From positions 11,160,001 through 11,224,000 of the forward strand of contig NC_062239.1 in NCBI RefSeq assembly GCF_905475465.1: 64,000 bases of DNA, read 5' to 3'. The translations under genes and the position numbers were made by a program. Below, piece after piece: positions 43,201-55,200 of this stretch; position 1 is the stretch's first letter, and each line of letters begins with the position of its first letter. The notes beneath the pieces are model-generated. The model saw nothing but the letters and a program-made list of their open reading frames with translations. It searched no databases and had not been told where the DNA came from. Source of the stretch: Pieris napi. Its lineage: Eukaryota > Arthropoda > Insecta > Lepidoptera > Pieridae.

Positions 43201-46200
43201 CAACACCTGAACGTTTAAATAACCATCAAAAAAATGATTGCAGACATATTTGTACACAAATACCAAGCGTAGATAAAAATAAAAAAAATTGGTGGGGCGA
43301 TATTGTATCTGAAAATAAATTAAGTTTTGATAAATTTCAACGTAAATTGATGTTACCTTTTGTTATATATGCGGATTTTGAGGCTTTTTTAAGTCCTTTA
43401 GCATCATGTTCAAACGATCCTTCAAAATCACATACCATAAATGTACAAAAACATAATGTATATAGTTTTGGATACTACATTAAATGCTCATACGATGATA
43501 AATTGTCTAAATATGTAACATATACTGGAGAAAATTGTGCTTTAAAATTTATGGAATCACTGAAAGATAATTTGACAACAATTGTTAAAAAAATTGGTTT
43601 CCAAAAAGTCACTGATAAATTATCACCAATACAGCAAGATATAGTTAGCAAATCTAATCATTGTTATATTTGTGATAAAATTTTGTGTGGGGATTCAATG
43701 ATTTACCACGATTGGTTTACGGGGAAATTTGTTGGGGTCATACATAAACTTTGTTCAGAAAAATTTAGAGTACCTTACACTATACCAGTCTTCTTGCACA
43801 ATTTAAGTCATTATGATGCACATTTTATCGTACATGCCTTAAACTTTGATGAAGGTCAGGTAGAAGTTCTCCCGCAAAATAAAGAAAAATACATATCATT
43901 TTCAAAGGTTCTAAAAATCAATAACAGTAATGTTACTTTACGTTTTGTGGATTCCCTAAAATTTTTACCCAGTAGCTTAGATACTTTAGCAAAAAATTTA
44001 AACAAGGATAATTTTAAAGAATTATCAAAATGTTTCCCAATTCAGAAGACTTTAAACGGCTTACTAAAAAAGGTGTATTTCCATATGAATTTATTAAAGA
44101 TTTTGATACATTAAACTACAATCAACTTCCAGATCTTCCACACTTTTACAGTACTCTTACAGATTCCATTATTTCTAATGAAGATTACAACCATGCCAAA
44201 GATGTTTGGAACCATTTCAATTGTAAAAATATGTTGGATTATTCAAATCTTTATTTAAAAACGGATGTTTTACTGTTAGCAGATATTTTTGAAAATTTTA
44301 GGTGCGTTTGCATTCAAACGTACGATTTAGATCCGGCTCATTACTATACAGCACCTGGATTAAGTTGGGATGCTATGTTAAAACAGACTAAAACAGAAAT
44401 TGAATTACTTTCTGATATTGATATGATTGCTTTTATTAAATCAGGAATTCGTGGTGGTGTTTCGCAATGTAGCACTCGCTATGCAAAAGCAAATAATGTT
44501 TACATGTCTGACTTTAATGTGAAAGATAAAGAGTCATTCTTAATGTATTTCGATGCCAATAATCTTTATGGTTGGGCAATGTCGCAATATCTACCTACAG
44601 GTGGTTTTGAGTGGGTTAGTGCTGATACAGATTTTAATGTTAGTTGTTCATCAGATATAGGTTTTATCTTAGAGGTAGATCTGGAGTATCCGGTGGATTT
44701 ACATAATAAACATTCAGATTTACCTCTTTGTCCAGAAAATATACCAGTTGGGGACGCTAAGGAAATTAGATTGATTCCAAACTTAAGAAATAAATCCAAA
44801 TATATTATTCATTATCGAAATTTAATTCAATGTTTGAAAATGGGTTTAAAATTATTAAAAGTTCATAGAATATTAAAATTTAAGCAGAGTCCATGGTTAA
44901 AGAAATATATAGACCTTAATACACAATTAAGAACTCGAGCTAATTCTGATTTTGAGAAGGATTTCTATAAACTTATGAACAACGCTGTTTTTGGTAAGAC
45001 TATGGAAAATATTGAGAAACGAGTTAACGTTAAACTGTTAACCCACTGGGAAAATAGGGGCAAAGTATTGGGGGCTGGGGATCTAATTGCTCAACCACAT
45101 TTTCACAGTGTTTCAATATTTTCTGAAAGTCTTGTTGCAATTCAATTAAACAAAATGAAATTAATTTATAATAAACCTATTTATCTCGGGTTTTGTATAT
45201 TAGATATATCTAAAACGCTAATGTATGATTTCCACTATAATTACATGAAAGAGAAATTTACTTCAAATCTGAAACTACTGTACACAGATACCGACAGTCT
45301 CATTTATCAAATATTTACTAGTAACTTTTATAATGATATAAAACCAGACATTTGTACACATTTCGATACATCAGATTATGATGCAAACAATGTTTTTAAT
45401 TTTCCTCAAGTAAATAAGAAAAAATTGGGTTATTTCAAAGATGAAAATTGTGGTAAAATCTTTACAGAATTTGTGGGTTTGCGATCAAAAATGTATGCAT
45501 TACAGGTGGATGATAAAATTATTACTAAGGCGAAGGGTGTTAACAAATGTGTCACTAAAAAATTAACGTTAGATAATTATAAGTCATGCTTATTTAATGA
45601 AAATGTTCAATTTTGTAAAATGTATCGATTTAAATCATTAAAACATACCATTTTCACACAAGAAATAAATAAAACATGTTTATCTTTTAATGATACCAAG
45701 CGATACATTCTACCAAATAATATAGATACGCTACCACTGGGTCATTATAAACTAGTTAACAATTCCAACTAAAAAAAGAAAAAAAGAAAAGTGGACTAGA
45801 TTATTAATAATATGTGAATGAAATTTAGTTGTAAATTATTATTTATTGATAATGTGTTTTGTAATTGTAAGATAATGTTTTCTTATTATTATTCTTTATT
45901 TAGATATTACCTTATTTATTTTACTGTAACTTTTATGTATAAATAAAATTTATAAGACAAAAATGTTCAGTTTTATTGAGACACCCAAAGTAGAAAGAAG
46001 TATAAAAAATGATTCATTTTATTCATCCATTTGCTGCCATCATAGCAGGTCCAACAGGATGTGGAAAATCAAACTTTGTTGCACAATTCATAAAACACAG
46101 GGGTAGTGCATGTAATGATTTTTTTCTGAAATTACATGGTGTTATGATGAAATGCAGCCACTTTATAATATACCTGGAGTAAATTATCATCAAGGGCTGT

Positions 46201-49200
46201 CTGATTTGCATATGTTTGATGGTAAAAATCCTCATTTGATAATCATAGATGATTTAATGAGAGAATCTGACGGTAGAGTTGTTGATATATTTACAAAAGG
46301 AAGTCACCATAGAAATTTAAGTGTTTTTTATATAACACAAAACTTGTTTGAAAAAGGCTAGTTCTAACCTTAAACACAAAGTTGATACCAAAATTGATCA
46401 ACTTATGACTGGATCGGGTGTTAATAAAAGATGAAAATATAGTAATGAGCTCATTCGAGTTTCACCACTCAAGGTGAAAGGCGCTTCAAAGAAAATAAGG
46501 AACAAAAATATTAATATTTCCAAGGATATATTTTCAAACTTATCATAATGTCATTTATTCATAATCATTCTTGCGAGTGTGTTAAATCTGAATTGGATCT
46601 GTTTGCTCTTCCTTCCACACAAACAAGTATCGAATATGGACACTGGATACACTACAAACCAATTTCTTCATTAAGTGATGATGGACCTATCGAATTCCAA
46701 ATCCCTGGTACAGGAGATGACTACATAGACCTTTCACATACTTTACTCCATCTCAAAGCCCAAATTAAAAATCAAGACGGTTCTGTGGTCAATGCAGCTA
46801 ATGTAGTGGCACCAGTCAATAATTGGTTACATTCTCTATTTAACCAATTGGATGTTTACCTAAACCAAAAACTTGTGTCACCCCCAAATAATACTTATGC
46901 ATATCGTGCTTTCATAGAAACTCTTTTAAATTATTCATCATCCGCCAAAAAATCACATTTGACATGTGGTTTGTGGTATGAGGATACAGCTGGTAAAATG
47001 AATGAAACTAATGAGGCAAATAAAGGTTTTTACAAAAGGCAACAACTTTCAAAGGATAGTAAGGACGTTGAAATGATTGGACATTTACATGGGGATATAT
47101 TCAATCAAGATAAATTCCTCATTAACGGGGTCGAATTATCTATGAAATTAGTTAGATCGAGAGAAACATTTAACCTCATGTCACAGAATGCAGATAATAA
47201 GTACAAAGTCTGTATAACAGAGGCAAATTTAATAATACGCAGAGCAAAAATTAATCCGTCAATACTAATAGCTCATCAAAAGGTTCTTGCTACTACTACA
47301 GCTAAATATCCTATAACAAGAGGTGAAGTGAAAGTCCTGACCATACCATCTGGTGTGCAGGGTAAAACACTGGACAATATATTTTTAGGACAGGTTCCTA
47401 AGAGATGTATTATAGGTTTTGTTAATAATACAGCCTTCAATGGTAGTTACAATAAAAACCCATTCAACTTTGAAAACTTCGGTATTTGCTCTTTTAGTTT
47501 ATATATAGACGGTCAACAAATACCATCAAAATCATTACAACCATCATTCCCAAACGATGTATTTGCCAGCGCATACCACACACTGTACTCAGGCACCGGT
47601 ATACATTTTCTTAACGAAGGTAATGGGATATCGAGGGAACAATACTCAGATGGATATTGTTTACTAGCCTTTGATTTAACCCCCGACTTATCAGCTAACT
47701 CTAATATTCATTGGAATCTCATTCGTCATGGTAGTGTGAGAATGGAAGTAAGATTCGAGAGCGCATTGACTGAAACAATTAACTGTGTAGTTTATGCAGA
47801 GTTTTCAAATATTATAGAAATAGATAAGAACAGAAATGTATGTGTGGATTATAGTAGTTAAGAAATGACTTTTATGTACTTATAATTAAATTGAGAAAAA
47901 TAAACAGAATGAAATATAATAAATAACAAATGGTTTCTCATTTATACTTTCCCTACTTTTCTAAATAAATGCATACCTATAAGATATTACATATATTGGG
48001 ATGTCAATACAACGTGATGTTAGTTGAGGTGGATGATTGATAGGAATTGGAATTGTATTTAGTGCAATATATAAGAGTAGAAGGTCAAACGCGTTGGAGT
48101 AAAAATGAATACATTAAACCTGCAAATGAGTCTCCATAGAATACATCCCAGCATCCAGTATAGCGTTTACCCCTCGAATCGCCTACCAATGCACATACAC
48201 TTACCCGCATTTATTATATGCAATCTCGACCCTGACTCACAACCAGGCTCTCATTGGGTAGCTATTCATATCAACCACGAAAAAGTTGGAGAATATTTTG
48301 ATTCCTTTGGTCGTAAACCGATCAGAGTAATAACAGATTTTTTAAGAAGAAATTGTCGGGTGTGGAGCTATAATACAGCTAGCGTTCAGGATATCTATTC
48401 CGCGTTATGTGGGGAGTATTGTGTGGTATATTTGTACTACAAGTTCTGGGGTTTCAGTTTGGAAGATTACCTCAGAAACTTTTCGTATGACTCACCAAGA
48501 AATGACATGGCACTAGTAAAATTGTACTGTAACGTAATGCAAATAAACACATAAAACATGGTAATCATATTTTTAATTTTCAATCAAATCCTTTTCCCGT
48601 CCATTCCTGGTGCAATGCAGGTAAATGCAGATGATAATTAGCTAATGATAGGTACGAAACTGACTCGGTAATTAGTAAATGAGGGTAACGTATTGGGCGA
48701 GACATTAGACAGGTGATTAGTAAATAGATTGATCAGCAACGTACAGAAAAACCTAACTTCGAAACAGAGCGAAATATCACTTCGGGAGTGAGTGCATTCG
48801 ACTCCACACGTCCTGTTTAGTGGGGTTAGAGTACAAACTTTTTTTTTATTTTTTTTTTTTTTTAGGCGGGCGCTGCCTCCGAAACAGCTTTTTTTTACCG
48901 AAGCAGTGGGTGAGGCAGTGCCCGGGAATCCATACTACTTGCGCCATTAAAAGGTCACAAACCAATTGAAACATCGACGATTTTCGACTTCTCATTCGTA
49001 TACTGGTTGTATTCCTGTATTCGCATAAGAATTTAATAAAGTCTGATCAGTATAATTGTTGGTTATGCATAAATTATAATTATTTATTACGTGATAAATC
49101 ATTTTCCTCACCTATTCGAGTAAAGTATGTCAATAGCGCGTACGTTAAGCGCTAACAGGGACGTATTGCCAATCGATTTGTGCCCGTCAGCCCAAACGCG

Positions 49201-52200
49201 CTTTACGTCACTCTGCGTCACTGCTACCAAAGACAACGCCTCACCCACAGGATCTAAAAAAAAAATTGTGCATTTATACGCAATAAATATATAGAAAAAT
49301 GTTACAATTACAATTTGACTTGCTGCTGTTGTTTATGTTTCAGTCATGTTGTTTTGTTTATAAATAAATAAATAAATCAGTGGCGCTACAACCTCTTTAG
49401 GTCTTGGCCTCAGATTTATGAATCTGTTTCATGATCATTTTTAAATCTAATAGGCAAGTAGGTGATCAGCCTCCAGTGCGTGACACCCGCCATCGTCGGG
49501 TCTAAGACATGTCGGTTTCCTCAAGATGTTTTCCTTCACCGTTCGAGCAAATGTTAACTGCGCACATAGAAAGAAAGTCCATTGGTGCACAGCCGGCGAT
49601 CGAACCTACGACCTTAGGTATGAGAGTCGCACGCTGAAGCTCAACACTGCTCATTTTAGTATTTACCCGAAAATAATAAAACTTTATTCATGACAGAAAT
49701 ATAGTTGTAACAAAATTCATCTAATGCTAAATAGAAGTATGATTATTGTATATGTATATCTTCAGATTATTCTTCTTTATCAGTCCTTAGTCAAAGAGAC
49801 ATTGCACTAATATTATAGCCAGTTAAAAATAACCTAATACTTAAAATGAAAGTCCGATATTTTTATTCTTTCATACAATTTTGACTTATTTTTACCATAT
49901 CTCTATACTGTTTAACATTTATGCTACAGCAGTTAGAACAGCAGAAGACTAAAACAAAAGTATAAGCCTCACCATTGGTAGCAACACACGAGCGATGGTC
50001 ACTCTTGAGCGTATACCCTGTAGCGCACGCGCACGTATACGCGCCCGGTGTGTTATGACATCTCTGCGAGCACAATCCAAGCCACTGACATTCGTCGCTA
50101 TCTAAAAATACAGACCAATTCAATATAATAAAATCAAAAGTAAAACATCAAAATCCATCAGAGTGGCTTTAGCCAGTTATTCTGCTCTCTGATTAGCAGA
50201 ATCTAGTTGGTTAAGGTTCACATATCTCAGTGATATTAGACTGTAAGAGTTTCTTTATTAGATGACGTCATATTAATCTGTACTTTGAATGGTTATTATT
50301 CTATAAGGAAATCAGTACATACATACAGGCGTTAAATGATTGGTACTTACCGACGCAGGTTCCATTCTGTGGTTCATACCCAGGCGCACAGTAGCAGGCT
50401 AGGCCTTGAGATGTCGGTCGGCAGTCGTGACAACCCGCTTTCGCACAATCGCTTGTCGTAACTGGAATTAAAAGATTAATTTAAAAAAATCGTCACATAC
50501 TTTTCTATATTGGACCTACTCGGAGCTCACGATTGCTGCTTTTTGAAGTGAATCTTCTTTAATCGCTTCGTAATTTTTTTACGGATGAAACGCAATAATA
50601 ACAATATTACCGTCACGAAGATGTGCAGCGTTTTTGTCGAAGAAAAGGGAGAGAGCGATTGAGACAGATTGAGAGAGAGTGAGAAGGGCGAATTATCTTA
50701 TAGAAATTATATTTTTTTAAATAAAAATTTCGTAAAAAGAATTTATGTGATATAAGTATTTTATATTTTATGCAAAATAATTTATTGAAATCTCAAATGA
50801 TGAATTGTAAATTAAAATGCCACGTGTTTTTGATATCGAAGAAATAAATTTAAAAAATTAAATTTATTATTTGTATTAATTTTCAACACTTTTAATATTT
50901 TAATGTCAATTAAATTCATTAAATTCCTAACAAATTTTCCTTTTTCCCTCCCTCTAAGTCTTGGAAATCTAGAGTTTTAGATTTGTATAAATATTAACAA
51001 GACTCAAAAATTAGTTCACTTCTGATATGTGTACTTTTTACGCACGCACTTTTTTATTTATTTATAGAAGCCCTTGCAGAAAAACCTATTCATTTCATAT
51101 GTACAAGGATATTCTATAATGTACGTGTCGCATCATAATTAAAAACCTCCGATTGAATTAAACGCAATAACACTACAACATATAGGAAGTCATACCACGT
51201 ATACAAAAGATGACTGACTTAGTAAACATTACGATAATTTATATGCAAATTAAGACCGTGATGAAGAAACGAGTAAAAGAAAAAATCAGACAAATACCTA
51301 CCATTGCCTTAATAGAAATATAATAGAACTGCTTCTTCGGGAGTTCTTAAATTACAAATTTTTACATACTGACGTAGTAGTATTATGACAAAAATAATGT
51401 ATATTGTTACTAGTTGATCCGGCAAACGTTGTTTTGCCTTGTATAATATTGCTAGGAAACATTTTTATTTCAATAAAATTCGATATCATAAAAAACAAAA
51501 ACAAAAAAAAATTGGGGTGAACACCCCTTATCACTTAGAGGTTTGAAAGATAGAGAGAAGAGATAGTAGAAGATTCTCACACTTACTGCATATGCATTAA
51601 AAAATTTTATAAAAATCGGTCGAGCCGTTTCGGAGAAGTATGGGAACGAACATTGTGACACGAGAATTTTATATTAGATATATTCTGATTGACAGATTGT
51701 GCGGTTTTTGTAAATAACCCTTCGTATGTAATTCTTTTTGGAAATAAATTATTTATTTAATAATTATCTCAAACGAATTCGCTATCCGAGACACGATCCT
51801 GCGACTACTACAACATTTATATGGGTTATATATGTTGAAAACAGTATTTGCCTAGTGTTTTCTAGTGTCGGAGATTCGACCCCCGGTTATGCACCAATAC
51901 TTGTGCGTATTTAATACTCGTTCGTACTGTGAAGGAAAACATCGTGAGGAATCCGGCATGCCTCAGACCAAAAAAGTTGACAGGCACAGAAGGCAGATCA
52001 CCTGCTTGTGTATTAGAAAAAATAAACGACCACGAAACAGGTTTAGCGCCAATGGTATAAATATGTTTAAAAAACCATAATAGATACTTATATATGTCGC
52101 CAGGACGTTCATTTTTTTTTTTTTAAAGAGGTACGAATTCTTAAAAGGCCTGCAACGCACTCGCGAGCCCTCTAGCATTGAGAGTGTCCATGGGCGGCGG

Positions 52201-55200
52201 TATCACTTAACATCAGGTGAGCCTCCTGCCCGTTTGCGACCCCTGTTCTATAAAAAAAAATACGTACAGTTATCACAGAAATCCCACTCATCACTTCCAT
52301 CTGGACAATGTCTGGTGCCGTCGCAGAATTCGTACACAGGCACACAGCTGAACCTGCCATCTACAGGTGTACTGCAACGCGCCCTGTTGCCCCAGCACTT
52401 AAAGTCTTTCTCGCCTGTAAAGTACACTGGTGTTAGAGATATATTGAGACTTATTTATCTGAAAAACTCGCCTAAAACACATATTATGCTCTATTGTTCT
52501 AATGCTTGGGTTTAAGAATGAGGCTATAATCACCGAGCGTTATTGAATGATTTTTGAGACCTATCGATCTATTCACTCGTATTATGTGAAGAGGCAAATA
52601 AATAAACTTATTATTACCATATAATGTTGCAAATGAATAAATGAGAGTTCCTATTCGATAAATCAAAGTCAAAATTAAATCAACCTAACTTTTTCTTTAC
52701 AAAGTTGAATGAACTTTTTCAAAGTAATTAGGTATGATGTTCCCTCAGATACGTTTCTATATACGACTGTAGTTTATTTTTCTCCAAAAATAACATTAAT
52801 GTCTTAATGCGTAAGATATTAATAAAAAATAACGCGTTTCTCTTATTATAAGCTAAAAATAATTAATAGTGATTTTTTCTTTCTTCAAACTCAAACTCCA
52901 AATATCTTTATTCATATAGGTAAACAACTACACTTATGAACGTCACAAAAGAAGTTAAATTAATAGTAAATTTACATTTACTACCAGTTCGCAAGTCAAG
53001 GGAGTAGGGCGGGCAAGAAGAACTGGCAAGAAACTTTCCGCCACTCTTTTGTATTGCTAAGTTTTGAGTAATACAAATTGTTTGAACTGGAGCAAATCAA
53101 TCCCAAGGATTAGGATCATTTAAGTATTCTTCGAATTTATAAAAAGTTTTATTGAAAAATTTCCGTTTAACAAGGGCTTTGAATTTATTTAATGATAATT
53201 CTCTAATTTCGCTTGAGAGTTTGTTGTAAAAACGAATACAATTCTTCTCTCAGTGATCACTGAGAGACTTATTAAAAACAACCCATCATACAAACTTACA
53301 CATATAAGGATCCTCATCCGAATTATCATTTGGGCCACAATCAGCATCTCCGTCACACCGCCAACTGGCAGCAATACAGAGGGCGGATCGTGCGCATCTG
53401 AAATGCCCAGCTGCGCATGCGGCGGATGTACAATTGAGTTCGTCGGACCCATCAGCGCAATGGGCGCGTCCATCGCAACGCCACGCGATTGGTAGGCAGC
53501 GAGACCCATCAGCGCAGCGAAACGAACCTACACTACATGCATCATCTGTTTCACCAGGCACGCCTGCAAATGATAAGACATGATGAGTGAGTATATTCCA
53601 TTCAAAATTAAATCCGATACATTTTGACATTACCCAAAAATATCGCTATCTGAACTAGACTAATTCAGTTTATTTTCCTTCGTATACAGTATACGCAATT
53701 ACCAAATGATTTACTAATACATATATTATGTTAGGTTAATATTTATGTTAGATGAGTAGCAAAGCAGTTAAATAGAAGTGTACCAGTCATAATAACCATA
53801 ACTCTGTTATTAAAAGTGACCTTCGCATGATTGATTTCTTTAGCTTAGCTTAACTTAGATATTACTTATTTACTTCAAAGGTGAAAATGTTTGGGAATCA
53901 TCCAAAGTTTTTCAGTTTATTCGTCACAAACATACAAAAATAAAACTTCCTCTTCACTATAGCGTTTGTATAGTATACTAGCTGACCCGGCAATTATTTG
54001 TAGGAAACATTATTTTAGTTCAATAAAAATAACTATCTACTATAATAAAAAGATAGGGGTGGGTCGTAGATGGGTGAAAATTAAGGGTTGTATGTTTTTT
54101 TGTATGCTGTATCATAAACAAAAAAAAACAAAAAAAATTGTCTAAAAATTTTTTATTTTTTTTGGTGGACACCCTAAGGTGGTTGAAAGATAGATAGTAG
54201 CCGATTCTCAGACTTACTTTATATGGATAAAAAATTTCATAAGAATCGGTCGAGCCGTTTCTGAGTATGGGAACGAACATTGTTACACAAGAATTTTATA
54301 TATTAGAAGATATATCATTAATGTATCTTTGGCATAAAGCCTTTTCCAAATAGCCATCAAACTTTTACCACAATTGTTTACCAACACTATTAAATATTAT
54401 CTTGTGATTAATAATGTAAATTAATACACAACAGTAACCATACAGTAGATGATAATAAAATTATTGTATCGCTAGCTTCCATTTCAATGTAATCGGCACC
54501 ATACAGTGAACCTATTGACATTGCCGCATTGATCACTGATTACATAGTATTTTTTTGTTTATTTAAAAAAAATTGTCAACGGCATTACAATAAAATCTTA
54601 AATCAAAGGAACACACAAAAGTAACAATAAAAACTAATTATACACCCTTTAACAGGCAAACACAGCATGCTTTATACTCAATAACTATTGCTTACTTACA
54701 GGATCCTTAAAATAAATAAATCAGTGGCGCTACAACCTCTTTAGGTCTTGGCCTCAGATTTCTGAATCTGTTTCATGAACATTTTTAAATCTTTGGACGG
54801 TTCTGCGAACTGTTCTGTGTTTATTAACTTTAGTATAGTGTATATATTATTTGATAGGGATCGGTCGTAGAGGGGTCACAATTAAGGGTTGTATGTATTT
54901 TTTTATGCTGTATCATAAAAAGTTTTGTCTAAAAATTAAAATTTAGGGGTGTGACCACCCTTGAAAAGATGGATGGGATGGGAGGATGAAAAAGGATGAC
55001 AAATATATGTTGTCCGATCCTCAGACTTACCGAATATGCATAAAAAAATTTATAAGAATCGGTCGAGCCGTTTCGGAGGAGTATGGGAACGAACATTGTG
55101 ACACGAGAATTTTATATATTAGATTTTGTATTCATTTGAGTCACATAACGAATATTTAAGTTCTGTATCTATCCAGCTAAAGTAATGTGATAAGGTGTGT

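Larger units (their letters stand above)
41783..45772 (+). pseudogene. Family B DNA polymerase of the Polinton/adintovirus (protein-primed) type; spliced, broken by two -1 frame shifts
   Basis: Exon 1 (41783-41958) joins exon 2 (from 42066) across a 107-bp GTGAGT/AG intron in frame. An alternative in-frame start is ATG 42076. The N-terminal part has a C2H2-type finger (CSTC...H-x5-H). The frame then shifts by -1 near 42495, where a stop follows, and again between about 44018 and 44114. The middle part has a C2H2-like CDFC...H...C, exonuclease motif YADFEAF and YDAHF. The last part (to 45772) has the polymerase motifs YFDANNLYGW, NNAVFGKT and YTDTDSL and a KAKG motif, so all catalytic aspartates are present. 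It would replicate the element's linear DNA. Whether it is dead, mis-assembled or frameshifted in translation is open. Confidence 0.88.
39333..48939 (+). mobile_element. Polinton/Maverick- or adintovirus-like virus-derived element, 9,607 bp, complete ends
   Basis: Both ends show AGTAGTATGG as inverted termini and are flanked by the same 6 bp, tgcgcc (39327-39332 and 48940-48945). A 6-bp duplication and a 5'-AG terminus are typical of Polintons. TIRs are about 1.4 kb. Cargo: adenain-like protease in each TIR, a family-B polymerase, an A32/FtsK-like ATPase remnant, a capsid-like gene and two small ORFs. No retroviral-type integrase or penton-like gene was recognised. All single-copy genes point right, opposite to LRP1. 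Near-identical TIRs suggest a young insertion, although the polymerase and ATPase frames are broken. An adintovirus-like or other mid-size DNA virus class is also possible. Confidence 0.9.
47531..48939 (-). repeat. Right terminal inverted repeat of the virus-like element
   Basis: This is the partner of the left TIR. Its inner edge lies inside the capsid gene (about codon 328 of 437), and its outer edge ends CATACTACT before the tgcgcc duplication. The capsid gene continues inward from here, so this end looks like the ancestral arrangement and the left end a copy of it. Confidence 0.93.

Noticed and set aside
44566..44799. Minus-strand ORF across the polymerase gene
   Set aside because: It is antisense to conserved polymerase motifs and has no features of its own.
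49590..49620. Possible tRNA gene (box-B-like sequence)
   Set aside because: It lies within a dispersed SINE copy and cannot fold as a full tRNA by eye.
52268..53563. LRP2/megalin instead of LRP1
   Set aside because: The first LDLa cluster has only three repeats, and the propeller spacing 2/4/1 between clusters fits LRP1, not megalin.
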